Shown here: positions 25,117 to 34,033 of the stretch, in pieces
Layout of the letters: every line of letters begins with the position of its first letter
How positions within the stretch are numbered: the stretch's first letter is position 1
Assembly: GCA_902475545.1 (NCBI GenBank)
Contig: CABRZP010000015.1
Location: 1 to 41,317 of the forward strand
Direction: 5' to 3'
Source of the DNA: an uncultured bacterium
Lineage (GTDB): Bacteria > Cyanobacteriota > Vampirovibrionia > Gastranaerophilales > Gastranaerophilaceae
DNA length: 41,317 nucleotides
Translations under genes and position numbers: made by a program
The notes under the pieces: model-generated
What the model was told of the DNA's origin: nothing
Seen by the model: the letters and a program-made list of their open reading frames with translations, nothing else
Database searches by the model: none

Positions 25117-26103
25117 TTACAATAATTGTTTAATCAAACATTTAACAGTTTTGATTTTATGATTTAATGTTTTACTTACATCATCACCTTGTAAATCTCT
25201 GAGTTTTAGACATTCTATTTCTTCAAAAAGTTTTATTAATAAGTTTGTATATTTCGGGTTTTGAATGAGGTTTTGCTCTTGTAATTTGTATATGAATCTG
25301 TAGTAATCAAAATCCCTAATATCCAAACACGGTTTATGCTCAGGTTCAACCTCCATTAGTCCTGCTGTTAGGATTTTACCTGCAAAATTTTTCTTTTGTT
25401 CTGGAGTTGTTTGACTATGGGTTAAAGAGGCAAATATATGACTAAATGGATGAGACACTTCATGAAATCCCTCCAGGTTATAAAAATCAATAGCTGTCAG
25501 AGTTTTATTTTTAGGATTAACTATTACATTATTCCATGAACAATCAAACATCATATTATGTTGGTAAGCATGACAAATTTGTTGTAGTAGTTTGTGAAAA
25601 CTTTCAACCGGCATTTCTTCTATTTGTTTTGATATTTCATCAATATGGTTTTTACTCATTGTCGGGTTCAAAACGGGGGTACCTTCAATGTATTTCATAA
25701 TACAGCCGCCTTTAAATTTCCCGACAACATGGTTGATTTTGTCTTGTTCTGAGAGATTAAAATTAATTTTTAAATTTTTTTGATTAATAATATTCGGTAC
25801 ATTTGATGTATAGTCACCATTTTGATATGGAATTCGCACACAATAATCACTTTGGAAAATTTTAAAAACTTCAGCACTATTACCTGCTCCAAGATAATGC
25901 ATCTTAGAATCTCTTAATGTTTCTTTAATTCTTGCTGTAATTTCTTCTTTAGAACAATTGAGTAAATCATTATTCCCAAAGCTCACTGTATCTTTGGTTA
26001 AAGTGTTTTTTATCTTTATATTAGGCGTATTATAAGTTGTTGTAATATTTTGAGCGGGTGTAAATTTTTGTCCGGCAAATATTGTATTGAATCCGATTAT
26101 CAT
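25117..26103 (-). CDS. Divergent protein-kinase-like protein
   Basis: This 328-residue protein has a kinase-like layout: glycine-rich loop LGAGNSAEVFK (71-81), a beta-3 strand CVRIPY where the usual lysine is R90, hinge-like MKYIEGTPV (136-144), catalytic-loop-like FDCSWNN (D187, N192) and a DFG-like AIDF with D206. Similar compact kinases act on small molecules or as bacterial effectors. The Lys-to-Arg change makes activity uncertain. The first 45 residues are a low-complexity segment with SFGN at 41-44. The start is uncertain (no ribosome-binding site); the ATG at 26103 is preferred. It follows the GshB-like gene by 38 bases. Confidence 0.65.
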   Translation of the reverse strand: MIIGFNTIFAGQKFTPAQNITTTYNTPNIKIKNTLTKDTVSFGNNDLLNCSKEEITARIKETLRDSKMHYLGAGNSAEVFKIFQSDYCVRIPYQNGDYTSNVPNIINQKNLKINFNLSEQDKINHVVGKFKGGCIMKYIEGTPVLNPTMSKNHIDEISKQIEEMPVESFHKLLQQICHAYQHNMMFDCSWNNVIVNPKNKTLTAIDFYNLEGFHEVSHPFSHIFASLTHSQTTPEQKKNFAGKILTAGLMEVEPEHKPCLDIRDFDYYRFIYKLQEQNLIQNPKYTNLLIKLFEEIECLKLRDLQGDDVSKTLNHKIKTVKCLIKQLL

Positions 26104-26141
26104 ATTTTTCAGAAAACACAAACAAAAATAATTTTGTTATA

Positions 26142-27113
26142 CTATACCATTAATAATTGATGTTCATTTACCTTATTAAGAATAAAATCGGTTATAGAGT
26201 CTTCAATATGGCAATTAAAATGGTTATTAATTTCTCTAATAAAATAGCATGGGCTAGTTACATTAACTTCAATAATTTTTTCGTCAATTACGTCTAATCC
26301 TGCCATATAAATGCCTATTGAATTTAATTTTGATGCCAGTTTTTTGAATTTAGTTATTTCATTTTGCGAAAGAACTGCTTTTTTTATGTGTTCATCATTG
26401 TGTTCACAAAATTTAAAATCGTCATTGCTTGGAGTTTTTTGAACACAATACGGTAAAACTTCATCACCTAATATTAGAACTCTTTTATCACCATAGATTG
26501 CTTTTGGTATGAATTCTTGAACCATAATTAATTGTTTGCCGTTATTTGTCATTGAATTAATTATAACTGCTGTATTTTTATCCCCATATTTTAAATACAT
26601 TACACCACCGCCAAAACATTGATTTAGTGGTTTTAAAATAATTTCATTGTGTTCTTTTAGGAAATTCATAATGTCAGCTTTTGACGATGTAACAATATTT
26701 TCAGGCATTAAATCATTGAATAATACTGCATGAAGTTTTTCATTAAAATTGCGAACTTGCGTGGTGTCATTTAATATAAGTGTTTTTTGTCTGTCTACAA
26801 AATCAAAAATATAAGTTGCATTGATATAATCCAAATCAACAGGTGGATCCGGACGAAACATTACAAGATTAAAGTTTTCAATTTTTTCTTCTGAGAGACT
26901 ATCTTTGTTATAGAAGATATTTCCGTCTTGTAAATAAGATTTATAACAAGAAGTATATGCTATAGCCGATTTGAGTTTTAGCATATCTATTGTAGTAATA
27001 AATACCTCGCAATCTCTTTCTAGCAAACTTTTTATAATCCAAAAGTTTGTAACAAGGTCGTTAAATTCGAAATACTTTAACTCTAATCGGTCTATAACAA
27101 ATAATACTTTCAT
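26142..27113 (-). CDS. GshB-like ATP-grasp ligase
   Basis: This 323-residue protein follows the pattern of prokaryotic glutathione synthetase: MFRPDPPVDLDYINATYIFD (about 85-104), LNDTTQVRNFNEKL, the ATP-grasp lysine block IILKPLNQCFGGGV, QEFIPKAIYGDKRVLI, and the C-terminal AGLDVID ... EVNVTSP. The region that contacts the substrate in GshB is divergent (CVQKTPSNDDFKFCEHN in place of the usual arginine-rich stretch), so the joined substrates may differ from gamma-glutamylcysteine and glycine. No gshA is nearby. AGAGG precedes the ATG. The kinase-like gene follows, and the UPF0173 gene lies just upstream. Confidence 0.8.
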   Translation of the reverse strand: MKVLFVIDRLELKYFEFNDLVTNFWIIKSLLERDCEVFITTIDMLKLKSAIAYTSCYKSYLQDGNIFYNKDSLSEEKIENFNLVMFRPDPPVDLDYINATYIFDFVDRQKTLILNDTTQVRNFNEKLHAVLFNDLMPENIVTSSKADIMNFLKEHNEIILKPLNQCFGGGVMYLKYGDKNTAVIINSMTNNGKQLIMVQEFIPKAIYGDKRVLILGDEVLPYCVQKTPSNDDFKFCEHNDEHIKKAVLSQNEITKFKKLASKLNSIGIYMAGLDVIDEKIIEVNVTSPCYFIREINNHFNCHIEDSITDFILNKVNEHQLLMV

Positions 27114-27125
27114 AATGCCTCTTTT

Positions 27126-27794
27126 TTATTGTTTAATATCTTCCGGATTTAAGATTTGGCATGCTGTATTGTTGTATGCAATAAGTCTTGCAAATCTTTC
27201 AAGATCAGCTTGAATTTCCGGGAATGTTCCATAATGCATAGGAATAGCTGTTCTTACACCTAACCATTTTGCAGCCATTGCCGCATGTTCAACATCCATT
27301 GTGTAATTCCCGCCAATAGGTAATAATGCAATTTGTGGTGCATATAATTCTTTAATGGTTTTCATTTCTCCGGTTAAGCAGGTGTCTCCGGCATGATAAA
27401 TTCTAACACCATCAACATCTAAAATTATTCCGGCAGCAACTCCGCCATATCTGCCGTCAGGTAAGGAACTTGAATGGAATGCAGGTACAAACACTGCACG
27501 ACCCCAAGAAAAATTAATCCATGCACCTAATCCGATAGATTTTGATTTTGCACCTTGTTCTTTGCAATATCCTGCAAGTTCAGCAACTGCAGTGATTTCA
27601 ATATCTTTTTCTTTTGCAATTTCTAAAGCTTCACCTAAATGATCTCCATGAGCGTGAGTTAGTAAAATATCTGTAATTGGTTCAGCTTTCCAATCAAATT
27701 TATCGTTTACAGATACAAGCGGATCAATTAAAACTGCGTTATTCCCGTTTTTAATTTCAAATGCACTGTGTCCGATATAACGTAAATCAACCAT
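27126..27794 (-). CDS. UPF0173 metallo-beta-lactamase-fold hydrolase
   Basis: This 222-residue protein has the HAHGDH zinc motif (near 50-55), an AGDTCLTGEM block and the terminal AIPMHYGTFPEI segment of the UPF0173/UlaG-like group of metal-dependent hydrolases. The substrate is unknown. The ATG at 27794 is chosen for its strong GGGAGG site; the longer frame to 27818 would cover that site. It shares a short divergent region with ribD and is followed within 12 bases by the GshB-like gene. Confidence 0.87.
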   Translation of the reverse strand: MVDLRYIGHSAFEIKNGNNAVLIDPLVSVNDKFDWKAEPITDILLTHAHGDHLGEALEIAKEKDIEITAVAELAGYCKEQGAKSKSIGLGAWINFSWGRAVFVPAFHSSSLPDGRYGGVAAGIILDVDGVRIYHAGDTCLTGEMKTIKELYAPQIALLPIGGNYTMDVEHAAMAAKWLGVRTAIPMHYGTFPEIQADLERFARLIAYNNTACQILNPEDIKQ

Positions 27795-27862
27795 GTTTTC
27801 CTCCCTCTTTTTACACATTTTCCACTATTTTAAATTATCATATTTTAATATAAAATACAAAT

Positions 27863-28912
27863 ATGAAAACTTATATTACCGAGATGAATAAATGTATAGA
27901 ACTTGCATTAAACGGTGCAGGAGAAACTTCTCCTAACCCAATGGTCGGCTGTGTCATACTTGATTCTGAAGAAAAAGAAATAGTTTCAACCGGATATCAT
28001 AAGAAATATGGTGAAAATCATGCAGAACGTGATGCTCTTTTAAAATTAGAAAATGCAAAAGGTTGTACGCTTATTGTAAATTTAGAGCCATGTTCACATT
28101 TTGGAAAAACTCCGCCATGTTGTGATTTGATTATAGAAAAAGGTATTAAAAGAGTTGTTTATGGTATGCAGGACCCAAATCCTGTAGTTAGCGGTAACGG
28201 GTTGAAGAAATTGCAAGCTGCGGGTGTTGAAGTTATCGGACCTATTTTGGAGAAAGAATGTAGAGATTTAAATGAAGTTTTTGTAAAAAATCATGTTAAA
28301 AAACAAATTTTTGTCGCCTTAAAAACTGCAACAACAATAGATGGTAAAATTGCAACATACTGTGGAGATTCAAAATGGATTACATCAGAGGCAGCAAGAG
28401 CAGAGGTCAGAAATATAAGAAAAAGGTATGATGCAATTTTAACCTCATCTTCTACAGTACTTGCAGATAATCCCGAAATGTTTCATAAAAAGAAAATTAT
28501 TTTGGATAGGACACTAAAGACAGATTTGAATTCTAAAATATACGAACAAGGTGATATTTATGTTTTTCATGATGAGACAATTGCCCCTAAATTCGAAAAG
28601 TCTAATGTTAGATATATTCCCGCACCCGTTAAAGATGGAAATATTGATATTGAATATATATTGAATAAATTGTACGAATTAAAGATTATGAGTGTACTGG
28701 TCGAATCTGGTGGAGTCTTAAATGCTGCATTTTTGCCTTATGTGGATAAGTTGTATCATTTTATAGCGCCTAAAGTTTTAGGTGATAATTCTGGAAAATC
28801 TTGTTTTAGTGGTCAAAGAGTTGATAAAATTTCAAACTGTAAAAATCTGGAATATGTTTGTATGAAATCTTATGAACCGGATGTATTACTGGTATATAAA
28901 AATTTAAGCTAA
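27863..28912 (+). CDS. ribD: Bifunctional riboflavin biosynthesis protein RibD
   Basis: This 349-residue fusion has an N-terminal deaminase (zinc site HAERDAL and EPCSHFGKTPPCC, residues about 1-145) and a C-terminal reductase (TTIDGKIA, SKWITSEAAR, DAILTSSSTVLADNP, ESGGVLNAAFL). It performs the second and third steps of riboflavin synthesis from GTP. The reductase part is slightly shorter than usual after the DNP motif. Other rib genes are absent here. A TAAAAT box stands six bases before the ATG and no Shine-Dalgarno sequence is present, suggesting a leaderless mRNA. Confidence 0.95.
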   Translation: MKTYITEMNKCIELALNGAGETSPNPMVGCVILDSEEKEIVSTGYHKKYGENHAERDALLKLENAKGCTLIVNLEPCSHFGKTPPCCDLIIEKGIKRVVYGMQDPNPVVSGNGLKKLQAAGVEVIGPILEKECRDLNEVFVKNHVKKQIFVALKTATTIDGKIATYCGDSKWITSEAARAEVRNIRKRYDAILTSSSTVLADNPEMFHKKKIILDRTLKTDLNSKIYEQGDIYVFHDETIAPKFEKSNVRYIPAPVKDGNIDIEYILNKLYELKIMSVLVESGGVLNAAFLPYVDKLYHFIAPKVLGDNSGKSCFSGQRVDKISNCKNLEYVCMKSYEPDVLLVYKNLS

Positions 28913-28958
28913 ATTTTAAATTGGTTCTAAATATCTTTATTTTATTCATAATAAATTC

Positions 28959-28996
28959 TAAAGCGGCTAATAATTAAAATAGCCGCTTATCTTTTA
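28959..28996 (+). terminator. ribD: Terminator after ribD
   Basis: AAGCGGCTA (28961-28969) pairs with TAGCCGCTT (28980-28988), followed by ATCTTTTATT. Confidence 0.8.
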
Positions 28997-29077
28997 TTAA
29001 AAATATATAAAGAGATAGATTTATTATCTTTATGTTGTATAATTTGTTCAGATATAGTGTAAAGAGATTGATAAATT

Positions 29078-29872
29078 ATGCAAAATGTTTTAGAGAAAAA
29101 AGCTATTAAAAATATTGATTTTAATTGTGATTTGGCACAGAGTTTCGGTATTTATAAAAACACTTCAGAATCAAGATTATTGGACTATGTTAGTTCTGTA
29201 AATATTTCATGCGGTTTTCATGCCGGTGATCCTTTGTCGATTAAAGATGCTCTTTTGCAAGCAAAAGAAAAAAATATAGTTGTAGGTGCTCATATTGGTT
29301 TTGATGATATTCAAGGCTTTGGATACAGACAGATGGATTTGGATTCAGAAGAACTGGAAGCTCTTGTTATGTATCAGGTTGGTGCACTTATGACTTTTGC
29401 AAAAGCTTACTCTATGGAAATTGAACACGTAAGACCTCATGGTGCTTTATATAGACAAGCTTCTGAAGATATTGAAGTATCAAGAACTATTGCTAAAGCT
29501 ATAAAAAAATGTTCTCAATGGCTAATATATTACGGAGCAACAGGTGAAAATCTTGCTCAAGTAGGTGAAGAAGAAAATATTCAAGTTGCACATGAAGTTC
29601 ATTTGGAAAAGATTTATGATGAATTCGGAAATATTGATTTTTCAGCGAGAGATTTGGAAAATACTTCAATTTCTATTCAAAGATTGAAAGATTTGCTGCA
29701 AAATTCGCAAGTTACAAACAATGTTGGCGGAAGAACTGTTGTTAGAGCTGATTCAATTCATTTTTCAAATAAACTTTCCAATGCTAAAGAATTAATAATG
29801 CAAGCAAGAGAAATAGTTGAACCGTTACCATACAATTATAGAAATGCTCAAAAATCTGGTTGGGTAGATTAA
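29078..29872 (+). CDS. pxpA: 5-oxoprolinase subunit A (LamB/YcsF family)
   Basis: This 264-residue protein matches PxpA: IDFNCDLAQSFGIY near the start, NISCGFHAGDP (44-54), GAHIGFDDIQGFGYR (68-82), HVRPHGALY and GGRTVVRADSIH near the C-terminus. With PxpB and PxpC it opens 5-oxoproline to glutamate using ATP; those partners are not in this window. TATAAT at 29038-29043 precedes it. It begins a probable operon with yvcK, panB, panC and an ABC ATPase, with gaps below 45 bp. Confidence 0.92.
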   Translation: MQNVLEKKAIKNIDFNCDLAQSFGIYKNTSESRLLDYVSSVNISCGFHAGDPLSIKDALLQAKEKNIVVGAHIGFDDIQGFGYRQMDLDSEELEALVMYQVGALMTFAKAYSMEIEHVRPHGALYRQASEDIEVSRTIAKAIKKCSQWLIYYGATGENLAQVGEEENIQVAHEVHLEKIYDEFGNIDFSARDLENTSISIQRLKDLLQNSQVTNNVGGRTVVRADSIHFSNKLSNAKELIMQAREIVEPLPYNYRNAQKSGWVD

Positions 29873-29913
29873 ACGTAAACAGTATTTGAGTAATACAGTA
29901 AAAAGGGATAAGT

Positions 29914-31233
29914 ATGATTAAGAAAATAAAGATGCCAAAACAAGCAGGATGGTTAATACCGGGATTACAGGTTAAGCGTTGGTTCGCTCTTATTTTTGTC
30001 GGAACTGCACTTATGACTGTAGGTATATTAATACTGTTTGATCTTCAACCAATTTATAATACTATGCAGTTTATCAGTAAAATTGCTACAAAAATTTCTA
30101 CGGAATGGCTTGCTTTTGGTATTGTTATGATTGGTGCTGCTATATTTTTTAAAGGTTGGCAGAAAACTAATTTGTCCATATTAGATTTAGATGAAGATAA
30201 AGATAATGATGTATTGCTTGAAAATTTATACAGAAGAAGAAAGTTAAACCGAGGACCTCGTGTTGTTGCCGTAGGTGGCGGAACCGGATTGTCAATGCTT
30301 TTGAGCGGTGTTAAGAATATTACTAATAATCTTACTGCAATTGTTACTGTAGGTGATGATGGCGGAAGTTCAGGCAGATTGAGAGAAGAAATGGGAATTC
30401 TTCCACCTGGAGATATCAGACATTGTATTACCGCTTTAGCTGATGATGAAGATTTGGTTAATAAACTTTTTAAATATAGATTTGATAATGGTACAGGATT
30501 GGAAGGTCATAGCTTTGGTAACCTTTTTATTACCGCATTGTATGATATTACAGGTGATATGGTTTCTGCTGTTAGGGCATCTTCAAGAGTTTTGTCAATA
30601 AGAGGCAGAGTTCTTCCAGCAACATTAGACGATATGAAGCTTGTCGCAGAAATGGATGATGGCAGAATTATACATGGAGAATCTACTATTCCTGAAGCTA
30701 ATGGCAGAATAAAAAGATTGTTTACAGAACCTGTTAACTGTAAAGCTTTACCTGAAGTAATTGAAGCAATTAGAAATGCCGAATTGATAGTTTTAGGACC
30801 TGGAAGTCTTTATACAAGTGTTATTCCAAACTTGTTGATTAAGGAAATTGCAGAAGAAATTGCAAAATCAAATGCTCCAAAAATTTATGTATGTAATATA
30901 ATGACTCAACCCGGAGAAACTGATAATTACAATGTTTCTGATCACTTAAAAGCATTAATTAACCATGCAGGTTCAAACAAAATTGTCGATGCAGTTCTTG
31001 TAAATAATTACTTACCGGAGAAACTTGCAGATAAATACCAGAAAGCAAATTCTTATCCTGTAAGATTAGATGTTGCTGAAGTAAAAAAAATGGGTATTAG
31101 AATATGTGCTAAAAAACTTATTGAAGATAGTAAAGAGGGTTTAGTCAGACATAGTTCTAACCGTGTAGCAAGAGCTCTTTATTACTGGTATAGAAAACAG
31201 CAGAAAAAAAATATGAATTTATGGGGTAAGTAA
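29914..31233 (+). CDS. yvcK: YvcK/CofD-like protein with N-terminal membrane anchor
   Basis: This 439-residue protein has two membrane segments (about 23-44 and 62-83) followed by the YvcK fold: VVAVGGGTGLSMLLSG (near 110), VTVGDDGGSSGRLREE, PPGDIRHC, GHSFGNLFI and LGPGSLYTSVIPNLL. YvcK proteins bind UDP-sugars and affect cell shape, peptidoglycan precursor supply and growth on gluconeogenic carbon. The membrane anchor is not found in the Bacillus protein but resembles cyanobacterial homologues. AAGGGA precedes the ATG. Confidence 0.92.
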   Translation: MIKKIKMPKQAGWLIPGLQVKRWFALIFVGTALMTVGILILFDLQPIYNTMQFISKIATKISTEWLAFGIVMIGAAIFFKGWQKTNLSILDLDEDKDNDVLLENLYRRRKLNRGPRVVAVGGGTGLSMLLSGVKNITNNLTAIVTVGDDGGSSGRLREEMGILPPGDIRHCITALADDEDLVNKLFKYRFDNGTGLEGHSFGNLFITALYDITGDMVSAVRASSRVLSIRGRVLPATLDDMKLVAEMDDGRIIHGESTIPEANGRIKRLFTEPVNCKALPEVIEAIRNAELIVLGPGSLYTSVIPNLLIKEIAEEIAKSNAPKIYVCNIMTQPGETDNYNVSDHLKALINHAGSNKIVDAVLVNNYLPEKLADKYQKANSYPVRLDVAEVKKMGIRICAKKLIEDSKEGLVRHSSNRVARALYYWYRKQQKKNMNLWGK

Positions 31234-31260
31234 AGCTTAATTACTCGAAAGGTTTACATT

Positions 31261-32121
31261 ATGGCAAAAAAAGTAACAGTAAGAACATTGAGAAAATTAA
31301 AAGAAACCGGCGAAAAATTTTCTGCACTTACAGCTTATGATTATTCAACGGCAAAATATTTAGACGAGGCCGGAATTGATTTAATTTTAATTGGTGATAG
31401 TCTTGCAATGGTTGCTCTTGGCTACGAAAATACAAACAGTATTGGAGTGGAAGAAATGACTATTTTTACCCGTGCTGTAGCTAAGGGTGCTGAAAGAGCA
31501 ATGGTTGTTACTGATATGCCATTTATGAGTTATACAATTGATATCCCGTCAGCTTTGACAAATATCGGAAATATGGTCAAAAACGGTGCAAATGCCGTTA
31601 AACTTGAGGGTTGCAATGATTATATTATTGAACTGATTAAAAGATGCACACAGATGGGTGTTCCTGTTATGGGGCATATTGGTTTTACCCCTCAATCTCA
31701 AAATGTTATAGGCGGACATATTATTCAAGGTAAAAATTTTGATGCAACATTGAATATTTTAGAACAGGCTAAGAAATTGGAAAGTGCAGGTGTATTTTCT
31801 ATAGTTTTGGAAATGGTTCCTGAAGAGAGTGCAAAATTTATATCAGAAAATTTATCTGTGCCGACAATATCCTGCGGTGCGGGCAGATATTGTGATTCTC
31901 AAATTCTTGTTTGTGATGATTTGTTTGGTAAATTCTCGGATTTTAAACCAAAATTTGCAAGAAAATACGGAGATATGAAAAGTTTAATATTAGAGTGTGC
32001 AAAACAATATAACAATGATGTGAAGAGTGGAAACTTTCCGTCTGATGATGAAGTTTTCAAGCTTACACCGGAAGAGGCAGAACAATTAAAACTGCACACA
32101 GGGAGTAGTGTAAAATGTTAA
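31261..32121 (+). CDS. panB: 3-methyl-2-oxobutanoate hydroxymethyltransferase
   Basis: This 286-residue enzyme performs the first step of pantothenate synthesis, adding a hydroxymethyl group from methylene-THF to alpha-ketoisovalerate. Motifs: TAYDYSTAKYLDEAGID, LIGDSLAMVALGYENT, GANAVKLEG, PVMGHIGFTPQS and ISCGAGRYCDSQILVCDDL. AAAGG precedes the ATG. Its end overlaps panC by seven bases. Confidence 0.97.
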   Translation: MAKKVTVRTLRKLKETGEKFSALTAYDYSTAKYLDEAGIDLILIGDSLAMVALGYENTNSIGVEEMTIFTRAVAKGAERAMVVTDMPFMSYTIDIPSALTNIGNMVKNGANAVKLEGCNDYIIELIKRCTQMGVPVMGHIGFTPQSQNVIGGHIIQGKNFDATLNILEQAKKLESAGVFSIVLEMVPEESAKFISENLSVPTISCGAGRYCDSQILVCDDLFGKFSDFKPKFARKYGDMKSLILECAKQYNNDVKSGNFPSDDEVFKLTPEEAEQLKLHTGSSVKC

Positions 32122-32972
32122 TTCATACAATTAAAGAAGTAAGAGAACAAGTAAAAGAATGGAAAAAACAAGGTTTTACTGTTGGTTTGGTTCCAACTAT
32201 GGGAGCTTTGCATAACGGACATTTGAGTCTTATAAAAAAGGCAGTGGAAAAATGTGATAAGGTTGTTGTTTCAGTTTTTGTCAATCCTATTCAATTTTGT
32301 CCGGGAGAAGATTTGGACAAGTATCCAAGAACATTAGAAGCAGATACCGCACTTTGTGAAGATGCCGGTGTTAATATTGTTTTTGCTCCAAATCCGGCAG
32401 AGATGTATGGTGAAAATCAAATGAGAACAAATGATTTTCTAACTTATGTTGTTCCACCGTTTTTCTATGTAAATAAACTCTGTGGTAAATCCAGAGTTGG
32501 TCATTTTGATGGAGTTTGCACTGTTGTAAATAAATTATTTAATATTGTTCAGCCTGAATTTGCATTTTTTGGAGAAAAAGATGCACAACAGCTTATTATT
32601 ATTAAGAAAATGGTTAAAGATTTGAATATTCCTGTTGAAATAATTCCTTGCCCGATTGTAAGAGAAGAATCTGGATTGGCATTGAGTTCTCGTAATAAAT
32701 ATTTATCTGAGGACGATAAAATTCATGCTCTTGCGTTGAGTAAAATTTTGAATAATATAAAAAGTTGTTATAAAAAAGGTATAACAGATGTTGAAGCATT
32801 AAAAGAAACAGCATATCAATTTTTAGATGAACATCATGATTTAGAATATTTAGAATTCATGAATCAGGAAGATTTGGAAGAAGTCGTTCAGGCTGATAAT
32901 AATACCAGAGTATTTATTGCCTGCAAAGTTGGCGGGGTAAGGCTTATTGATAATATCCTTCTCGGGGAATAG
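32115..32972 (+). CDS. panC: Pantothenate synthetase
   Basis: This 285-residue enzyme joins pantoate and beta-alanine with ATP. The motifs VPTMGALHNGHLSLI (26-40), FVNPIQF, FGEKDAQQL and SSRNKYLS are intact. It is the stand-alone form, not the PanC-CMK fusion common in photosynthetic cyanobacteria. The start overlaps the panB stop, so translation is coupled. Confidence 0.97.
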   Translation: MLIHTIKEVREQVKEWKKQGFTVGLVPTMGALHNGHLSLIKKAVEKCDKVVVSVFVNPIQFCPGEDLDKYPRTLEADTALCEDAGVNIVFAPNPAEMYGENQMRTNDFLTYVVPPFFYVNKLCGKSRVGHFDGVCTVVNKLFNIVQPEFAFFGEKDAQQLIIIKKMVKDLNIPVEIIPCPIVREESGLALSSRNKYLSEDDKIHALALSKILNNIKSCYKKGITDVEALKETAYQFLDEHHDLEYLEFMNQEDLEEVVQADNNTRVFIACKVGGVRLIDNILLGE

Positions 32973-33004
32973 ATTTTATAGGTCCGATGAATTAATATTG
33001 ATTT

Positions 33005-33973
33005 ATGATAAATAACATTATAGAAATAAAAAATCTAAAGGTTGAATATAATACAAAAAAGGGAATTTTTGGTACTCCTCAGGTAGTACATGCTGTTAAC
33101 GGTGTATCTTTTGATATTAAAAAAGGTGAAATACTTGCGATTGCTGGGGAGTCCGGCTGTGGAAAATCTACTCTTGCAAAAGCAATAATGCTGCTTGTGA
33201 AATCTTCTGATGGTTCTATATATTTGGATAATGCAGATGTCTTAAACATGCCAAAACAATATGATTTAAAAGATTATTATAAAAAGGTTCAAATGATTTT
33301 TCAAAATCCATATTCGAGCCTTAATCCTAAAATGAAGATTGGTGAAATTCTAAGAGAACCTCTTGAAATTAATACAAATTTGTCAAAATCCGAAATTGAT
33401 AAAATTATTGAAGAAAAAATTTTAAAAGTAGGATTAGATAAGAATTGTTTGGAACTATATCCACATGAATTTTCAGGCGGGCAGAGACAAAGAATTGCTA
33501 TTGCACGTTCACTTGTATTAAATCCTGAATTTATAATTGCGGATGAACCTGTAAGTGCTTTAGATGTTAGTATTCAGGCTCAAATTATAAACCTATTGAA
33601 ACAATTGAAAAATGATTTTAACTTAACTTTTTTATTTATTTCGCATGATTTAAGTGTTATAAAATATTTGTCTGATAGGATTGCAATTATGTATTTAGGT
33701 GAAATTGTAGAGATTGGTAAAACCGAGGAAATATTTAATAATCCTATGCATCCATATACAAAAACTCTTTTGAGTGCCGTTCCAGCAATAGATGGATTGA
33801 AATCCGAGCGTATGGTGTTGCAAGGTGAATTACCCTCTCCTGAAAACCTTCCGCAAGGGTGTAAGTTCCATACTCGATGCCCTTTTGTTATGGATAAGTG
33901 TAAAAAAGAAATTCCTGACGATATAGTTTTTTCTGAAACTCATAAATGTAAATGTTTTTTATATAATCAGTAA
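33005..33973 (+). CDS. Oligopeptide/dipeptide ABC transporter ATPase (OppF/DppF type)
   Basis: This 322-residue ATPase has Walker A GESGCGKST (49-57), signature FSGGQRQRIAIARSL, Walker B FIIADEPVSALD, a switch histidine in FISHDLSVI and the C-terminal oligopeptide-transport extension (HPYTKTLLSAVP ... CKFHTRCPF, which in relatives can bind an Fe-S cluster). The other Opp/Dpp components are not nearby, so it is an orphan here. A TAATAT box six bases before the ATG and no Shine-Dalgarno sequence suggest its own leaderless start, although it also lies just 32 bp behind panC. Confidence 0.92.
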   Translation: MINNIIEIKNLKVEYNTKKGIFGTPQVVHAVNGVSFDIKKGEILAIAGESGCGKSTLAKAIMLLVKSSDGSIYLDNADVLNMPKQYDLKDYYKKVQMIFQNPYSSLNPKMKIGEILREPLEINTNLSKSEIDKIIEEKILKVGLDKNCLELYPHEFSGGQRQRIAIARSLVLNPEFIIADEPVSALDVSIQAQIINLLKQLKNDFNLTFLFISHDLSVIKYLSDRIAIMYLGEIVEIGKTEEIFNNPMHPYTKTLLSAVPAIDGLKSERMVLQGELPSPENLPQGCKFHTRCPFVMDKCKKEIPDDIVFSETHKCKCFLYNQ

Positions 33974-34018
33974 AATTCGTTATTAAACGAACAAGATTAA
34001 CAAAATCATAATTTTCTG

Positions 34019-34027
34019 TGTTATAAT
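34019..34027 (+). promoter_or_regulatory. Extended -10 promoter of smpB, leaderless
   Basis: TGTTATAAT (hexamer 34022-34027) is followed by six bases and then the smpB ATG at 34034. There is no room for a ribosome-binding site after the predicted start of transcription. Confidence 0.7.
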
Positions 34028-34033
34028 CAGCGT

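Noticed and set aside
33976..33991. TTCGTT/AACGAA hairpin after the OppF-like gene as terminator
   Set aside because: The stem is only six pairs and no T run follows; transcription could continue into smpB.
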